From NCBI GenBank assembly GCA_013398615.1, contig VZSR01000479.1:4249751-4313750 (forward strand): a stretch of 64,000 bases of DNA, given 5' to 3'. Position 1 is the stretch's first letter. Each line of letters begins with the position of its first letter. Under the pieces are notes generated by a model that was not told the origin of the DNA, did not search any database, and was given only the letters and a program-made list of their open reading frames with translations. Shown one piece after another: positions 52,655 through 64,000 of the stretch. This DNA comes from Brachypodius melanocephalos (lineage: Eukaryota; Chordata; Aves; Passeriformes; Pycnonotidae). A program made the position numbers and the translations under genes.

Positions 52655-54012
52655 CTAGTGGAAAAAATACTGGAGTTTGGCAATTGACATTTGAGTGTGT
52701 GGGTTCTGACATGGAAACAGCCAAAGCAGTGTCAGGCACCCACTCTGGCTGTCCATGAAAAACTCTGGCCTCTGTTCCTGACATGAAACCACAACCATTC
52801 TAACCACATCTATGTTTACCAGTAATTCTGCTAAAATTTTATTTGAGGAGATTCTCTTAATTGAAGTCATAATGCCAAAATATATAAAGTGGGTAGAGTA
52901 CAAAGCTTAGCAGCAGCCCTGACTAAATGAATTAATGTCTGATCTGAACATGGAAACATTTCTCTTTTTAGCCCAAGGCAAAACCATGTCCCTCTCTCCA
53001 CTGCCAAGCACCCATCCACATACAACATAATTATTCTTGATCTGAGCACTTTTAACTTTTCTCTGGAACCACATTTTAGCTTTTGAAGCCTTTTTGCTTA
53101 GATTAAGCTTGTCTTTTTTGCTACAAATTAATTCAGATTTTTTTCTTCTTCTGAGAAGACACCTTTTGCTTTGTTCAAAATGCAGCAAAACAATTGAGAC
53201 TACACAGCAAACTCGATTCTGACAGCTGTTTTGTGGAACTACAAACAATTCAGGGCACTTTCCTGGAACCCTGAGATATATTTTAGATTTGAAGTGCAAA
53301 AGGTTTTCACAATGGGAAGAGCTTTAAAAGAGAGACAGAAAAAGAAATCAACTTTTTGCTTGGCAGAATGTGTTTCTTTGATACCAAGGGAGGAAAAAAA
53401 GAAGAAAAAAAAAGAATATCCAAGCAAGAAAATTTTCCACATTCAAGAAGTAGATGCCCACTAAAATGCAGTACAGATAAACTCACTGTGATATCCCCAG
53501 CTGAGGTATCCTACCAGACAAAAATTACATTTCATGGTGCAGCAGGATCATTACTAGTGCTCAAACCAAGCATCTTACACTGCATTTATGAGCGAGGTAG
53601 GGAGTTAGGTGCTTCTGAAAATGATCTAAAGTCAAAACATATTAGAGCAGGGAGATCTCAGGAGCTGATCAAAGGCGCCTCCATCCTGGAGCACGTGCCC
53701 AGAGCTCAGCCCTGCCCACTCACGAGTCTCTGGGCACTCTCCCCTGTGCTGAGCTGCTGTGTCTGCCAACACACACCAGCTCCATCCTCAAAATGCCTAA
53801 AAACCCAGCAAGGTGTCATGGCTCAGCTATGGGAATGCTGGTGACAAAGTGCTGTTACAGTGACGTGGGTGCTTGTTGGGTTTTTCTGTCAACCCTATTC
53901 AGCCACTTGGCAATTCCTGCAGGAATCAAGCTGAATTGTTTACAATTTCTGCTTTTTCCCTTGACTTTTTTTTATCTTTTTAGTTTTGTTTCAGCTATAA
54001 GATTGCATTAGT

Positions 54013-54212
54013 AAATGAGCATTAATATACAAACACAATGATCTTAATATACTAATATAATTAATACACTAATATATGAACACAATGATCTAAATATACT
54101 AATATAATTAATGCACTAATATTAATATACTAACACAATGATATTAATATACTAATATAATGATATTAATAACAGTAAATAATAACAACAATATTACTAC
54201 TACTACTACTAC
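54013..54212 (+). repeat. AT-rich minisatellite-like block ending in (TAC)6
   Basis: The motif AACACAATGAT recurs at 54032, 54079 and 54132 (spacings 47 and 53 bp), each followed by ATATACTAATATAAT-like sequence. A trinucleotide (TAC)6 follows at 54195-54212. Confidence 0.85.
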
Positions 54213-54847
54213 TAAATGCCCAATATGTTGCCTTCATCCTCAGTAACACATCTGCACACCATTTCTCGAGGCAATCAAGAATGGGCTGCTTTGGCCAACT
54301 AAAGGATGGAAACCTCATTTCTTTCCTGAGCAGCTCCTCTAACAGCATCAAACCAAAAGCAGAGGCCATTGCTCCCCTCCTTGCTCAGCCGTGTTTGAAG
54401 TTGGGAGATCACATCGCTCACAGCACAAGCAATCAATGCTGGTAAGCTAATGAATTATTTCCAAGTTTGTACCAATATCTGCAGCAACATGAAAGGAAAA
54501 GCACATACCAGGGAGATGACAGCGGGAAAGGCAGAGCATGGGGCACAAACTGCCAATATTGCAGGACTATGATTTGATTCTGTAGAATCTAACAGTAGAT
54601 AACTGTTGCTACAACGCTGCTTAAGAAAACACCGCAAGCAAAACGTTTTATCTCACAATACACTTGTCCAATATAATTATCCGGGCTTGACCAATCCAGT
54701 TGGAAGGAAACCAGCAAATATCTGACTGTGGGTGCTGTGCCATCAAGAAGAGCTTCATGAATTTGTGAATAAACACTTCATCTAAACGTGGATTTTACAG
54801 GTGCAATTGCTGCTGGAACAGCTGCCTTGCCACATGTATGTGGAGTG

Positions 54848-54870
54848 CATACATACACACACACCCACAC
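54848..54870 (+). repeat. CA-rich microsatellite
   Basis: CATACATACACACACACCC-type short repeat. Confidence 0.8.
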
Positions 54871-57800
54871 AGAGATAGCAAATAGATAGCAAAAATTTGT
54901 TTTCCTCAAACAGTATTTATTCAGCATTATCACCTTGTTTATTATGAGACCATAGAGCTGGATATGCTGATAGATCTACCAAGAACAGACCTTGATGAAA
55001 GCTTCTTCCTCACTGAACATCTTCCTCCCACTTGACCCCATAATCCCCTTTCTGTGTTTCATTCTCTGTTTCTCAATGTAGAGCCTTGCTTTTTCCCAGT
55101 CAGCACCAATCCCCACAATTTGGGGCAATTAAAAGCTCTGCCCTAAAGTAGTTTCTAGTGAATCAGAAACATGCACAACTCAAAAATAAATCTGCCTTAT
55201 ACTCCACACTTCTAATGAGCCTCTGGAGGATGGTGGAGGAATCAGGAATGGATTGCTCCCTTCTCCACACCACGTGGCTGTGGGGAATACAACTCCTGGA
55301 GATTTTAGGATTGCTGCAGTAAATCTGGAGCCAGTCCAACACTGCTTCTCTGCATTGGCAGTGATTTACCTGACATCCATGCCCAGACGAGGCTCTCAGT
55401 TATTTTTTTTTCACCCAGTTCATTCAAAGACACTCTGGTCTCCCACTCCCTGGTGGAGCTGGGAGAGCTCCAGGCCCCGAGGCTGGCACCATCCACCCTC
55501 CCTGGCTGTTCTCCAGCATTTCCCTGACCTCCTGCTGAAAGTGTATATATCTCATTTTCATATTTCTTCCATGTGTTTTTTTGGTTAATATTAAGGACAT
55601 ATTAAAAAAAGGGAAAATTTGACCTAAAGCAGATTCATGGAGGAAAGAAGAACATGGTCTTATACTCCCTTAACTGGAGTTAAGAGAAGAGCACATTAAT
55701 CCTGCAGCTGCTGCTGCATTCATTCCTGCATGAAAAATGTCCCTGCTTGTGTTCTTTAGATAGCAGTATATCCATAGATGACATGCCTCTCATCTTACAG
55801 AAACAGCAATTTTCTGTCTACATGTAACTTATATGCAATAGACCATGGCAAATAATGACTGGACTGAAAAATAACAATTCTGTATTTTTCTTTCAGACTT
55901 CCTTTGTAGGTTGTTTTGGTCCAGCTATGACAACAGGAAAGTACTTTAATGGGCCATGATCTAGAATTTAAGGGGATTTTTTTGTTGGTTTAATAACTCC
56001 TTATTAGCTAAACAATGTTGACAGGATAAAGGCATTCTGATGGAATGCATCTTTTCCCTCTCCCTCAATTATCTGTATTACAAATTGACCTGTCCATATT
56101 GATGATGATGATGACACAGATCTAGAAGGTTACACAGACTTTTTTTCTTAAGTTGGGTTCTCACATCTGCCAACCTGCCACTCGCCCATTAGGGAAGACA
56201 ACAGGAATGCCAGAAGTGTCATGCCTCATTCTAATGACCTCCAGTCAGATAGAGTGCCAGAAATTATATCCAAAACCACCCATCTGAGCATCCTTAAAAG
56301 TATGACTCAGCTGGGTGATGTGCTTGCCAACTCACCAGCCCATCTCCATGCTGATTAATTAGATGCATGCAGTGCTTTAGCTCTTATGACAACTAAGCCT
56401 TTCATTTATTAGTCATGTATTGAATCTTTGTGACAACTTAAAGAAAAGACAACAGACAAATAATCTTTCTAGTACTCTATTTTTGGCATGCGAAAAATCT
56501 CAAGATCATCATATCAATTTTTTTTTTTTAATTATGGTCCTGAGACTCCTTATCTAATAAAAATTCATTAATGATGAATTAGAAGACACCTACAAGTGGT
56601 TCTTACCAGAGCTGCCAGGAGAGTTTCATCTGTCTCATGCACTACTTGTGTATGATTAAGGCAATTTGAAGAGTTGACACTTTAACCCTGTGTTAACAGG
56701 TATTTCCAGTCATCCTCACAGATGCAAGAAAACTCTTAACAGTTCTATTCTTGGGATTAAGAAACAAAAGAACTTTCAGAAAATCAGAAGAAAGATGGTA
56801 GGTTTAGAAGGAAGACCTCCATTTCTGTCCATAATCCAAAACCGTGCATTAAAATGTGTATGAAAATCATTAGCATGGTTAGAAGTTATGATTAAAACCA
56901 GCACCTATTAGATGTAGTGCTTGTACTGGTAAAACCACATTTCAGAAAATGCAAGACTCTGGATTTCTCTCATCCATGCATTTTCATTCATTTACAGATG
57001 ATCAACACGATGGGGAAGGAAAATAACCTTTGGGTGCCTGAGGGTCTTAGAGAGAGAGGATGGGTCAAGGGAAAGCAAGAGACACACTTGGAGTGAGAGG
57101 AAGAGGCCACTTTGTGGCTCTGTGAGTTACAACAAGGCCACAAGACCCCCCTAAAATGAAATGCAACTTCTAACACAGCGCAAGAATGTCAAACTGGGAA
57201 GCTCTTCCCATTACCAAGGTCATTTTCAAACCTTTCCAACACTGCGACACTCCACCAGAGCACAGGGCACCACAACAGATGTGACGGAGTTTTTGAGAGG
57301 ATAAATTAGATTGAGACTTTCTGATGTCACTGAATTCTGGTAATTGTGTTACTCAGCTTGCTCAGCAGACGTGCCCCTGTCTTGCTGCCAGCCTGTGGCA
57401 GACACAATTCATGGCTTGGGTGAACTTCAAGCAACAAAAAGATCTAATAGGCAAAAAATAGGGAAAATGTGCAGGATGCTGTATCTTTAAATTACTGCTG
57501 CAAGCCAAATTCTGACTCATAACAAAGCAGAAATCTTATAAACAAAATTTTCATAAACCAAAGTGTGCCCTTAAGTGTTTGAAGTATTTTTGAGATTTTT
57601 TTTTCCCTACATAATTTAATAAAGTAAAGGGAAAATATATACTTCAACTAGACACTAAATTTGCTTCCAGGTTCCCCAAAATTTCAAAAACTGCAAGCAA
57701 TAACTTTAGTTTTAAATTAAAAGCTGGTGAGCCATTGCCTGCTCTTGATAAAAGTCAAGATTCTGGGAAAACTGAAAATGGAGTCTGGTTTTCAGCTTCA

Positions 57801-58210
57801 GATGGTGAGAAATTCTGTTCAGGTACAAAATTCCTTTGACAAACAGTCTTTGTTGCACCTTGTGTTTTGTTACAATAGTTTTGCAGTTTATCAATGCTAT
57901 TGCTATTAATTGGCTAATATTTTGTACTTGTCTTATTTTCATTGCCAACTTAAAATTCACTGAACCAAAACCCACAGAAATAATTCTTGGAATTTAGGTT
58001 TATGTTGATGTGACTTTGAGAACCCATTGATCCAAATATACTCCCAAATAACTGCGTGTCAAGCCTTTATAGCTGGGTTAATGCACTTTATGCCTTCTTA
58101 ATGTATGAGATTTTATGTTTTACTGTATATCTGCTGTGTTGAATTAAATATATGTGTGGTTCAAACAGGTCCATGGTGACAACTGGGGCTAATCCTAAAG
58201 CACTTTAAAC

Positions 58211-58530
58211 AGCCTTCCAATATTTAAAGGCAGCCTACAGGACTTTTGACAAGGGTGTGGTATGATAGGACAAGGGAGAATGGCTTCAAACTGACAGAGT
58301 GCAGGGCTAGATTGGATATTTTATGAATAAATTCTTCCCTGTGAGGGTGGTGGGGCCCTGGCACATGCTGACCATAGAAGCTGTGGCTGCCCCATCCCTG
58401 GAATGTTCAAAGCCAGCTTGGATGGGGCCTGGAGTGACCTGGTCTAGTGCCAGGTGTCCCTGCCCGTGCCAGGGAGATGGAACCTGATAATCTTTAAGGT
58501 CCCTTCCAACCCAAACCATCCCGTGATTAT
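58211..58530 (+). repeat. CR1 LINE 3' fragment
   Basis: Sense CR1: CCTTCCAATATTTAAAGGC, TGATAGGACAAGGGAGAATG, TCCCTGTGAGGGTGGTGGGG, CAGGTGTCCCTGCCCGTGCC, and CCAACCCAAACCATCCCGTG at the end. A poly(T) run follows at 58551. Confidence 0.95.
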
Positions 58531-58550
58531 TATCTAAATTGTTGTTGGGG

Positions 58551-58567
58551 TTTTTTTTTTTTTTTTT
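58551..58567 (+). repeat. Poly(T) tract after a CR1 copy
   Basis: Uninterrupted T run about 20 bp beyond the CR1 end at 58530. Confidence 0.9.
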
Positions 58568-59459
58568 AATGAAAAGCTGTAAATCAAGAAAACAGACATT
58601 ATCCTCTTTAGAATATAATCCTGCTTTAAGAGGTGACCAGCTTGATACTGGCCCTTTCCATGCACTCAACAGAGTCAATGGTTGAATCCTGCTTCAGTTT
58701 TAGCCACAATGTCCTAACCACATCCAAGTTCTCTGTAGCTCACTGTCCTGATTTCTGAATAACTCTGCCCATTTCCCCTTTTCTTTAGTATCCCAAAGGA
58801 ACAGGCAACAGTACAACTTTCCATCACCCAGATGAAGGACACAGCATGGGCCTTTTCCAGGGAAGGACTTCGACAAATGCTTAACTTAAAGCAAGAACAT
58901 AAATGTATGAAGATAAATGGGATAACAGAAGTATTTATTATATCCCACTGTTTAAGTAGGTCTGTGATCCCCAGATCTCTTGCACAGTATGTTCAGATAT
59001 GTATCACAATTGCACACTCTAATACAGTCATTAGCATGAAAACAAAATGTAGGAAACATAATTCCCAGGCAAAATATTCAGGGAACACCTTCCCCACAGC
59101 AAACTAACTCATATTTACCACAGGACCTTTGGCCAGGTTTCCATCTTGTTTCCTTAGGGTTAATCAAATCACATACTGAGGCCTACAGACCTTGGCCAGG
59201 CCACCATCTCTCCCTTGCCATCAACAATAAGCACAACAAAACACAGAAGAAAAGAATAAACCTGACACACCTGTACAAACCCCCTGCTTCATGCTCACGC
59301 TGTGGAGCACTGCCACCTTTGGAAACAAGCCTTCCAAAGAGTTCTCATGGCAATAAAGACAAAAAAAAAGGGATCATCACCATGTCTAGGAAGACCAGAG
59401 TGCCCTCACAGATATTCACAAGCTCCAAACACCCAGGACAGAGCAAAGCAGGGACTCAC

Positions 59460-59580
59460 GGAAGGCTGTGTAGAGCTCCTGCAGGGTCAGGCGGCCGTCG
59501 TTGTTGTAATCATCAAACTGGAGAAGATCTTCAAGGGTACAAGCCAGCAAATCACCCCCCAGCTCCTCCTTCTTCATCAG
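59460..59580 (-). CDS. FSTL4: FSTL4 internal exon: second EF-hand
   Basis: Seen: acceptor TTTGCTACAG precedes the exon and C|GTGAGT is the donor. The 121-bp exon begins in phase 0, directly continuing the frame of the exon at 62947, and ends after 40 codons plus one base (phase 1). It starts LMKKEELGGD and ends LTLQELYTAF. The loop DYNNDGRLTLQE is a canonical 12-residue EF-hand with D, N, D, T and E at positions 1, 3, 5, 9 and 12. Known: paired EF-hands in the FSTL4/FSTL5 family lie between the Kazal domain and two Ig domains. The DDYN-DG-LTL-E-YTAF pattern is family-typical. The single C left over joins the AG of the next exon to make a glutamine codon, a good check that these exons are neighbours. 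Codon third positions are 28 of 40 G or C, much lower than in the next exon. Confidence 0.9.
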
Positions 59581-61702
59581 CTGTAGCAAAGAGAACAGGT
59601 CACCTTACATGTAAGGTAATGCTGCACACTGCTGGCCTGGCTCACCTGGCAGATTTTCCATGAAATTACCTTTGGGGACATGGATAGATACACAGATTAT
59701 CATATCTATCATTACATATTTGCTTTCTATCAAGATATTCATATTCCTGCAGCACTTCATGGACCATTGACTGAAGAGCCCCTTCCTTTACCAGCAGGAC
59801 AGAAATGCATTTTCATTTTGAAAAAATAAATATTCAGCAGGGAAAAAGGAAAGTCTGCTTCTCCTTTCTCCTCTGTTAGTAAGGACAAAATTGTATTCCC
59901 TGATGTTAGGACTAGAACAGGCAACAGTGGATGGTGTACCCAACACTGATGTGCTTTTCCAACCCCTGACAGTTTGCTTGTTTTGTTTTTTCAACATTTT
60001 GTGTGGGTTCTCTGAATTTATTGTGGAACATGAAGAAAACTGCTGAACTGTTGCATCTTCCAGGCAGGAAAGGTTTTTCCTGTAGGCCAGGGACTCTTTT
60101 ATTTACTATTCTAGTCTTGATCCATTATGTTGAAGCAATTTAAAGTAATAATGCTAAAAAATGATCCTTCACCTAGCAAGTAAAAAATATTCAATAAAAG
60201 TGAGATCAGCCATAACTTCCAAGATCAATCCTCTAAAGACGGAAATTTCCCTCTGTCTACTCTTTGTATAGAAAATTGATTAACTTATCATAAGACTGAC
60301 AAGTTTTTACTAGTCCTTTTGATTTAATGTCAGGGAAAAAAAACAGTGGAAACCACTTCAGCTGTGACACACTTAGTAGACCTATGAATCTGACTTTAAA
60401 ATACATTAAAGATTTAAATGGAAATAACATTCCAATTACCACCATCGTTAATAGCCTTATATATCCATGGTTGCAAAACCACATGGGAATTTCACTGTTG
60501 GGTCCAGAAGGAAAATACTGGATAGGGTCTACCAGCAGACAGGAGCCCTAAATAGAAGGAGATGGGCCATCTTTTGCCACTGATTTGCTCAAAGCAATTC
60601 TGTTGTGGAGAAAAATGGGTCCTGCATCAATGAAGGACCATCCCCTCTGGAGAGACTCCTTTGGGGTGAATCCCTCTGCAATGATGCTCCTAAAGATCCG
60701 CCTCCAAATCTTAAAAATTACTTTTTACTACAGCAGTGCAAGTTACCTGCCTTGAGTTTTTGCTTGCAGACAAGGTTATAGTGCTCGAGAGACTATTTTT
60801 CTTTTAAATAAAACAAAGCAAAGGCACAGCACCAGCTCATCCAGCAGTCAGAGGGAACAAGATCTCACTGCACCACGTTCAGCTCAGCTTCCTCTGCCCA
60901 TGGGCAATGAAATTCCCCTCTTTGGAGGAAATTTAAAGTTGCAGAGAGCTTCAAAATAGACAGCTAATGCAAATCAATCACAAATCTACCTAGGAAAGAA
61001 GTAAGAATATTTCTACTAGGACTATAACCTGGGTAATTAAAAATTGCTCATTACCTAAAAAAAAAGTCCCTTGAAACCTGGGTGGATAAACTGGTTTTTA
61101 AGAGCACATAAAAATCATCTCGTTAAAGAGAAAAATAAAGAACTGGCATGCTACAAATCAACTGTGAATCCTGGTGCTGTGAGAGCCCAGAGCTGCCCCA
61201 CAGATGTGTCCCCAGCCTGGCTGGGACTCAGCCAAGAGGCCCCAGACCAGGGCCACTCAGCTCAGGATTAAAAGCACTCATGGCTTATCCAAATTGTGCA
61301 TTAAAAGGCATTATTTTATCTTTTGAGAGGTGGTCCCACTGTGAACTCAGCCATGCTGGTGGCCAGATTGTGTGGAGGATTGTGTGGGTGAGAGGGCTCC
61401 TGGCTGAGGCTGAACTTATTCTGCTCCATCAAACCGTAGTGGGCTCCAGATGTTCAGGCACATATACTCATCTTGATGATAGTGTGAAGAATTAAAATAA
61501 GAGTATCCAATATCTGTGCTTGCACTTGTGAGAGAGACCTGAGCTCCAGGCACATCTGTAAACAAAGCCCAGAGGAACTTTGAGGCAGACCCTACAACAC
61601 TGTCTGTGCTCCTTTGCAGTAACAATTGCTAGCAGGCTGCCAAACCTTTATTTCCATCAGAGTTTTAAAATCCCAATAAAATAAGTTTCATGTACAAAGA
61701 GC

Positions 61703-61716
61703 AAAAAAAAAAAAAA
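61703..61716 (+). repeat. Poly(A) tract
   Basis: Uninterrupted run of 14 A in the intron between the EF-hand exons; no retrocopy upstream was recognised. Confidence 0.9.
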
Positions 61717-62055
61717 TGGAGAGTAGAACAGACACTTAGATGCCACTATGTAAAAGCTGGCTTTGAATTCAGATAAAAGTGTTTTCTTACAGCTACCATG
61801 TCTTTATGAAAAAATCATTGCCTTCAGAGGAAATATTGCATATATTCATAGCACCAAGATCTAAGGGAATTTACACTGACACTTTGAATTGTGTGGAAAG
61901 GATCAAGCATCCTGTCAACAGCCTGAGGACTAAAATGCAGCACAAACTGACCTGGAGAGGAATGAGCTCAGGGAGGAGCAGGCTCGTGCCTGTAACACAC
62001 TCTGTGCTCCTGGGAAGTAAGAGTGCAGAGGAGACGCTCAAGGGTGAACTTACCC

Positions 62056-62158
62056 TGAACAACCTGGTCTCATGGAAGGGGTCCCTGCCCATGGCAGGGG
62101 TTGGAATGAGATGAGCTTTAAGGTCCTTTCCCACCCAAACAATTCCATAATTCCATGA
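62056..62158 (+). repeat. CR1 LINE terminal tail
   Basis: AACAACCTGGTCTCATGGAA, GTCCCTGCCCATGGCAGGGG, GAGATGAGCTTTAAGGTCC and ATTCCATAATTCCATGA. It lies in the shorter intron between the EF-hand exons. Confidence 0.95.
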
Positions 62159-62946
62159 AGGAACTGCTTTGGAAACTGGAATAGGTCCCAGACAGGACTG
62201 GCTTCCAAAGGGGTCTTAAAAAGCTTTTGCTTCTAATTCTTCTCATGGATGACACAATGGAACGGAAAAGACATTTTACAGGACTATTTTCCCAGTTTTG
62301 GATGTGCAAAGAGCAAGCTGAGGACACAGAGCACCCAGATTGAGTGCCTGGGATGGCTGTTTTGTTCACTTTACCACTGGGATTAATCCCAACAGCACAC
62401 CATGCCTGAAATCAGAAATAGCAGTTTTTCCAAGCTCTTACCTTTTCTATCAATTCCTGCTAATCAACATTTCAGCATCTGCCCAGGGATTTTAGGACAA
62501 TAAACCTGCTGAAAAACATTCCAACTTTGCTGTCACATTACTCTATGCTAATGCACAGTCCAGAAGGCAGGGAGAAGAATTGAGAGATTTCTGCCCAACT
62601 TACACGCACCTAAAAAATCTAAATTAATTCTCCCCAAGCCGGCTAACTGGAAATACTTCAGAAGATGTCAGTTAGCAGAGCAAGGATTATTATCTATTCT
62701 GAGGATTATGGATGGGGCTGGGAAACTGCCAAATTTTTTGTTTGGAGATGAGCTTCAAATGTTTGAGACGACCCTGGGAGATGCAGAGAGAGACTCATGA
62801 CTGTGTTAGATTTCCCTCCTTTACCTGCTGCTGACTGGACAGGTACGAATGACCATTCCCACACGAGCGCTGCTGTGCTACGTTCAATTCACACTCCGAA
62901 TGAAAACCCACTTCATAATTCCATTTGCACCGAACAACGAACCCAC

Positions 62947-63137
62947 CTGAGCCAGTTCAGAGCTGCTGAGGTGCCCATCACCGTTCAGATCCAGGTGCTT
63001 GAACAGCTCTTCAATCAGGAAATGCTTCTGGGCTGTCCTGTCCTTGGCCAGGCTGCTGGGCGGGCTCTGCCGGCGCGCCTGCAGGTCCAGCAGGATGCTC
63101 TTCAGCCGGCTGTAGTCTGCCACTGTGCAGCTCTCAC
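62947..63137 (-). CDS. FSTL4: FSTL4 internal exon: linker and first EF-hand
   Basis: Seen: on the minus strand a pyrimidine-rich acceptor ending in CTCTCAG precedes the exon, and CAG|GTGGGT is the donor. The 191-bp exon starts with the last two bases of a glycine codon (phase 1) and ends in phase 0 after 63 full codons, opening ESCTVADYSRLK and closing SSSELAQ. Its last third carries an EF-hand loop DLNGDGHLSSSE with ligand residues D, N, D, H/S and E at loop positions 1, 3, 5, 7/9 and 12, so calcium binding looks intact. Known: FSTL4/FSTL5 are secreted Kazal, EF-hand and Ig glycoproteins, and this is the segment just after the Kazal domain. The glycine-acid-SC-T motif and the LDxxGDGHLxxxELAQ pattern resemble human FSTL4 from memory. 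The upstream coding exons are outside the window. The in-frame ATG just upstream is in the intron and is not a start. Confidence 0.9.
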
Positions 63138-64000
63138 CTGAGAGAGAAGACAGCATTGCTGGACCATGTGCATATACCTTGATCTTTTCAAAGGACTGAG
63201 GTCCTAAAGGGAAAAATTAGGCACGTATGTCTGCATATTCAGCTCCACTCAGCTCTGTGCTTGAGGAGCTCCTGTAGTTGTTACATTTTGTAATAGCTGG
63301 CGGATTTCCTAAATCCTGCTGTCAGGGTTACTCTTCAGCATGTTACCTTCCAGATTTTATAGGGCTTCAGTTAAAGACTTCTACACTCAGTTTTGTAACT
63401 CCCACGAATGTTAAATTGGCTCTATGCTTTTCTATGTGAATAAATTTATCCCATAAAGTAAAAAATAAACCTGGGGAAGCTGATGTTGAGAAAGTTCCAC
63501 TAATGTACATGGTGCCTCAGAGTGTCAAACCCTATATCAAATGCGGGGCTGATCTTAAGGACTCCTTAGAGGCAGCCAGGGGTGGTAGAAAGCCAGAGGA
63601 AAGACAGTGAGGAGTGCAGGGTTGTGGGGAGCCCCTGCAGCTGTGGTGTCACTAGTGCCTGCTCTCATCACCCTGCTGCAGGCTGGAATAAACACTGTCC
63701 TGCCCCTGAGCAGGGAAAAAGGTTATTATGAGGGAAAAGCCCTCAAGCCACTGCCCCTCTAGTGACTCTGGCTTGGCTGAAGAAATCAGATTGAACCCTC
63801 CTGACTCTGAAAGCTCAGGCTGTGCCCGCAGCATCCAGCTCTCCCACAGCTCTTCTCCTCAAGGAAATGCCCAAAGTGGTATAAGATATTATGACCCTTT
63901 TCTGCTCATCTGTTGTCTGGCAGAGCTCAGCAGAATGAGAAATGCCAACTGTCTTTTTGTGCAAATCTGTTTGCTTTAGTGCAGAGCACGGTGGCTGGTG
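63138..64000 (-). other. FSTL4: FSTL4 intron upstream of the first EF-hand exon (partial)
   Basis: This is the 3' end of a phase-1 intron with a TCTTCTCTCTCAG acceptor. No exon or repeat is recognisable up to the window edge; the expected Kazal-domain exons must lie further upstream. Confidence 0.8.

Larger units (their letters stand above)
1402..59459 (-). other. FSTL4: FSTL4 58-kb intron between EF-hand and Ig exons
   Basis: The intron starts on the minus strand with GTGAGT at 59459 and ends with CCCCCACAG at 1402; it interrupts a glutamine codon (phase 1). No further exon of the gene is expected here because the flanking exons are contiguous in the family. It is mostly AT-rich unique sequence with CR1 fragments, two solo LTRs, possible older LTR pieces and simple repeats, each listed separately. 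Between listed elements I see nothing identifiable in 1402-2254, 2645-4480, 4646-6946, 8006-9432, 10767-12014, 16118-19136, 20386-24696, 27826-31414, 31501-34381, 40698-43113, 45641-48933 and 54213-58210, apart from possible conserved noncoding blocks listed as findings. No ORF in the intron has a recognisable domain. Confidence 0.85.
59581..62946 (-). other. FSTL4: FSTL4 3.4-kb intron between the two EF-hand exons
   Basis: This phase-0 intron runs from GTGGGT at 62946 down to the TTTGCTACAG acceptor at 59581. It contains one short CR1 tail at 62056-62158 and a poly(A) run at 61703-61716. The rest is unique-looking sequence with no supported gene. Confidence 0.85.

Noticed and set aside
63138..63156. 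In-frame ATG just upstream of the first EF-hand exon as a start codon
   Set aside because: The ATG lies within the polypyrimidine/acceptor region of the intron; family structure requires upstream exons.
1..64000. tRNA genes, CRISPR arrays or bacterial-type operons
   Set aside because: I scanned both strands for T-loop consensus and for regularly spaced repeats and found no convincing candidate; the sequence is intronic vertebrate DNA.

Overview
The window is vertebrate nuclear DNA, most likely from a bird and probably a passerine. It shows sparse coding sequence in very long introns, many short 3'-truncated copies of the CR1 LINE (the dominant avian retroposon), and two compact solo retroviral LTRs. 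There are no bacterial-style operons and no RNA genes I can recognise. Bird is supported by the CR1 copies; passerine is inference.

All protein-coding sequence I can support belongs to one gene on the minus strand, read from high to low coordinates. Three consecutive internal exons (62947-63137, 59460-59580, 1235-1401) have consensus splice sites and compatible phases. Joined, they encode the segment after the Kazal/follistatin part: a first EF-hand, a second EF-hand and the first half of the first Ig-like domain. This is a follistatin-like 4/5 protein; the residues around the end of the third exon favour FSTL4. The start codon, signal peptide, Kazal domain, remaining Ig sequence and C-terminal region lie outside the window.

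Layout: 63138-64000 is the intron before the first exon. 59581-62946 is a 3.4 kb phase-0 intron with one CR1 tail. 1402-59459 is a single 58 kb phase-1 intron that fills about nine tenths of the window. 1-1234 is the start of the next intron (phase 0).

The giant intron holds about sixteen well-supported CR1 fragments in both orientations. It also holds a plus-strand solo LTR with a perfect 6-bp target duplication (15771-16111), a minus-strand solo LTR with a 5-bp duplication (7655-8000), and two weaker LTR-like blocks. Other contents are A/C-rich and AT-rich simple repeats, small tandem duplications and two notable inverted repeats. The ORFs there look like chance: none is long, none has a recognisable domain, and many overlap in several frames.

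I found no previously undescribed gene system. The most informative points are the exon anchoring of FSTL4, the two LTRs with target duplications, a five-member CCAAT/ATTGG cluster in one LTR, the long imperfect inverted repeat near 19.2 kb, and the GC contrast between exons of the same gene.
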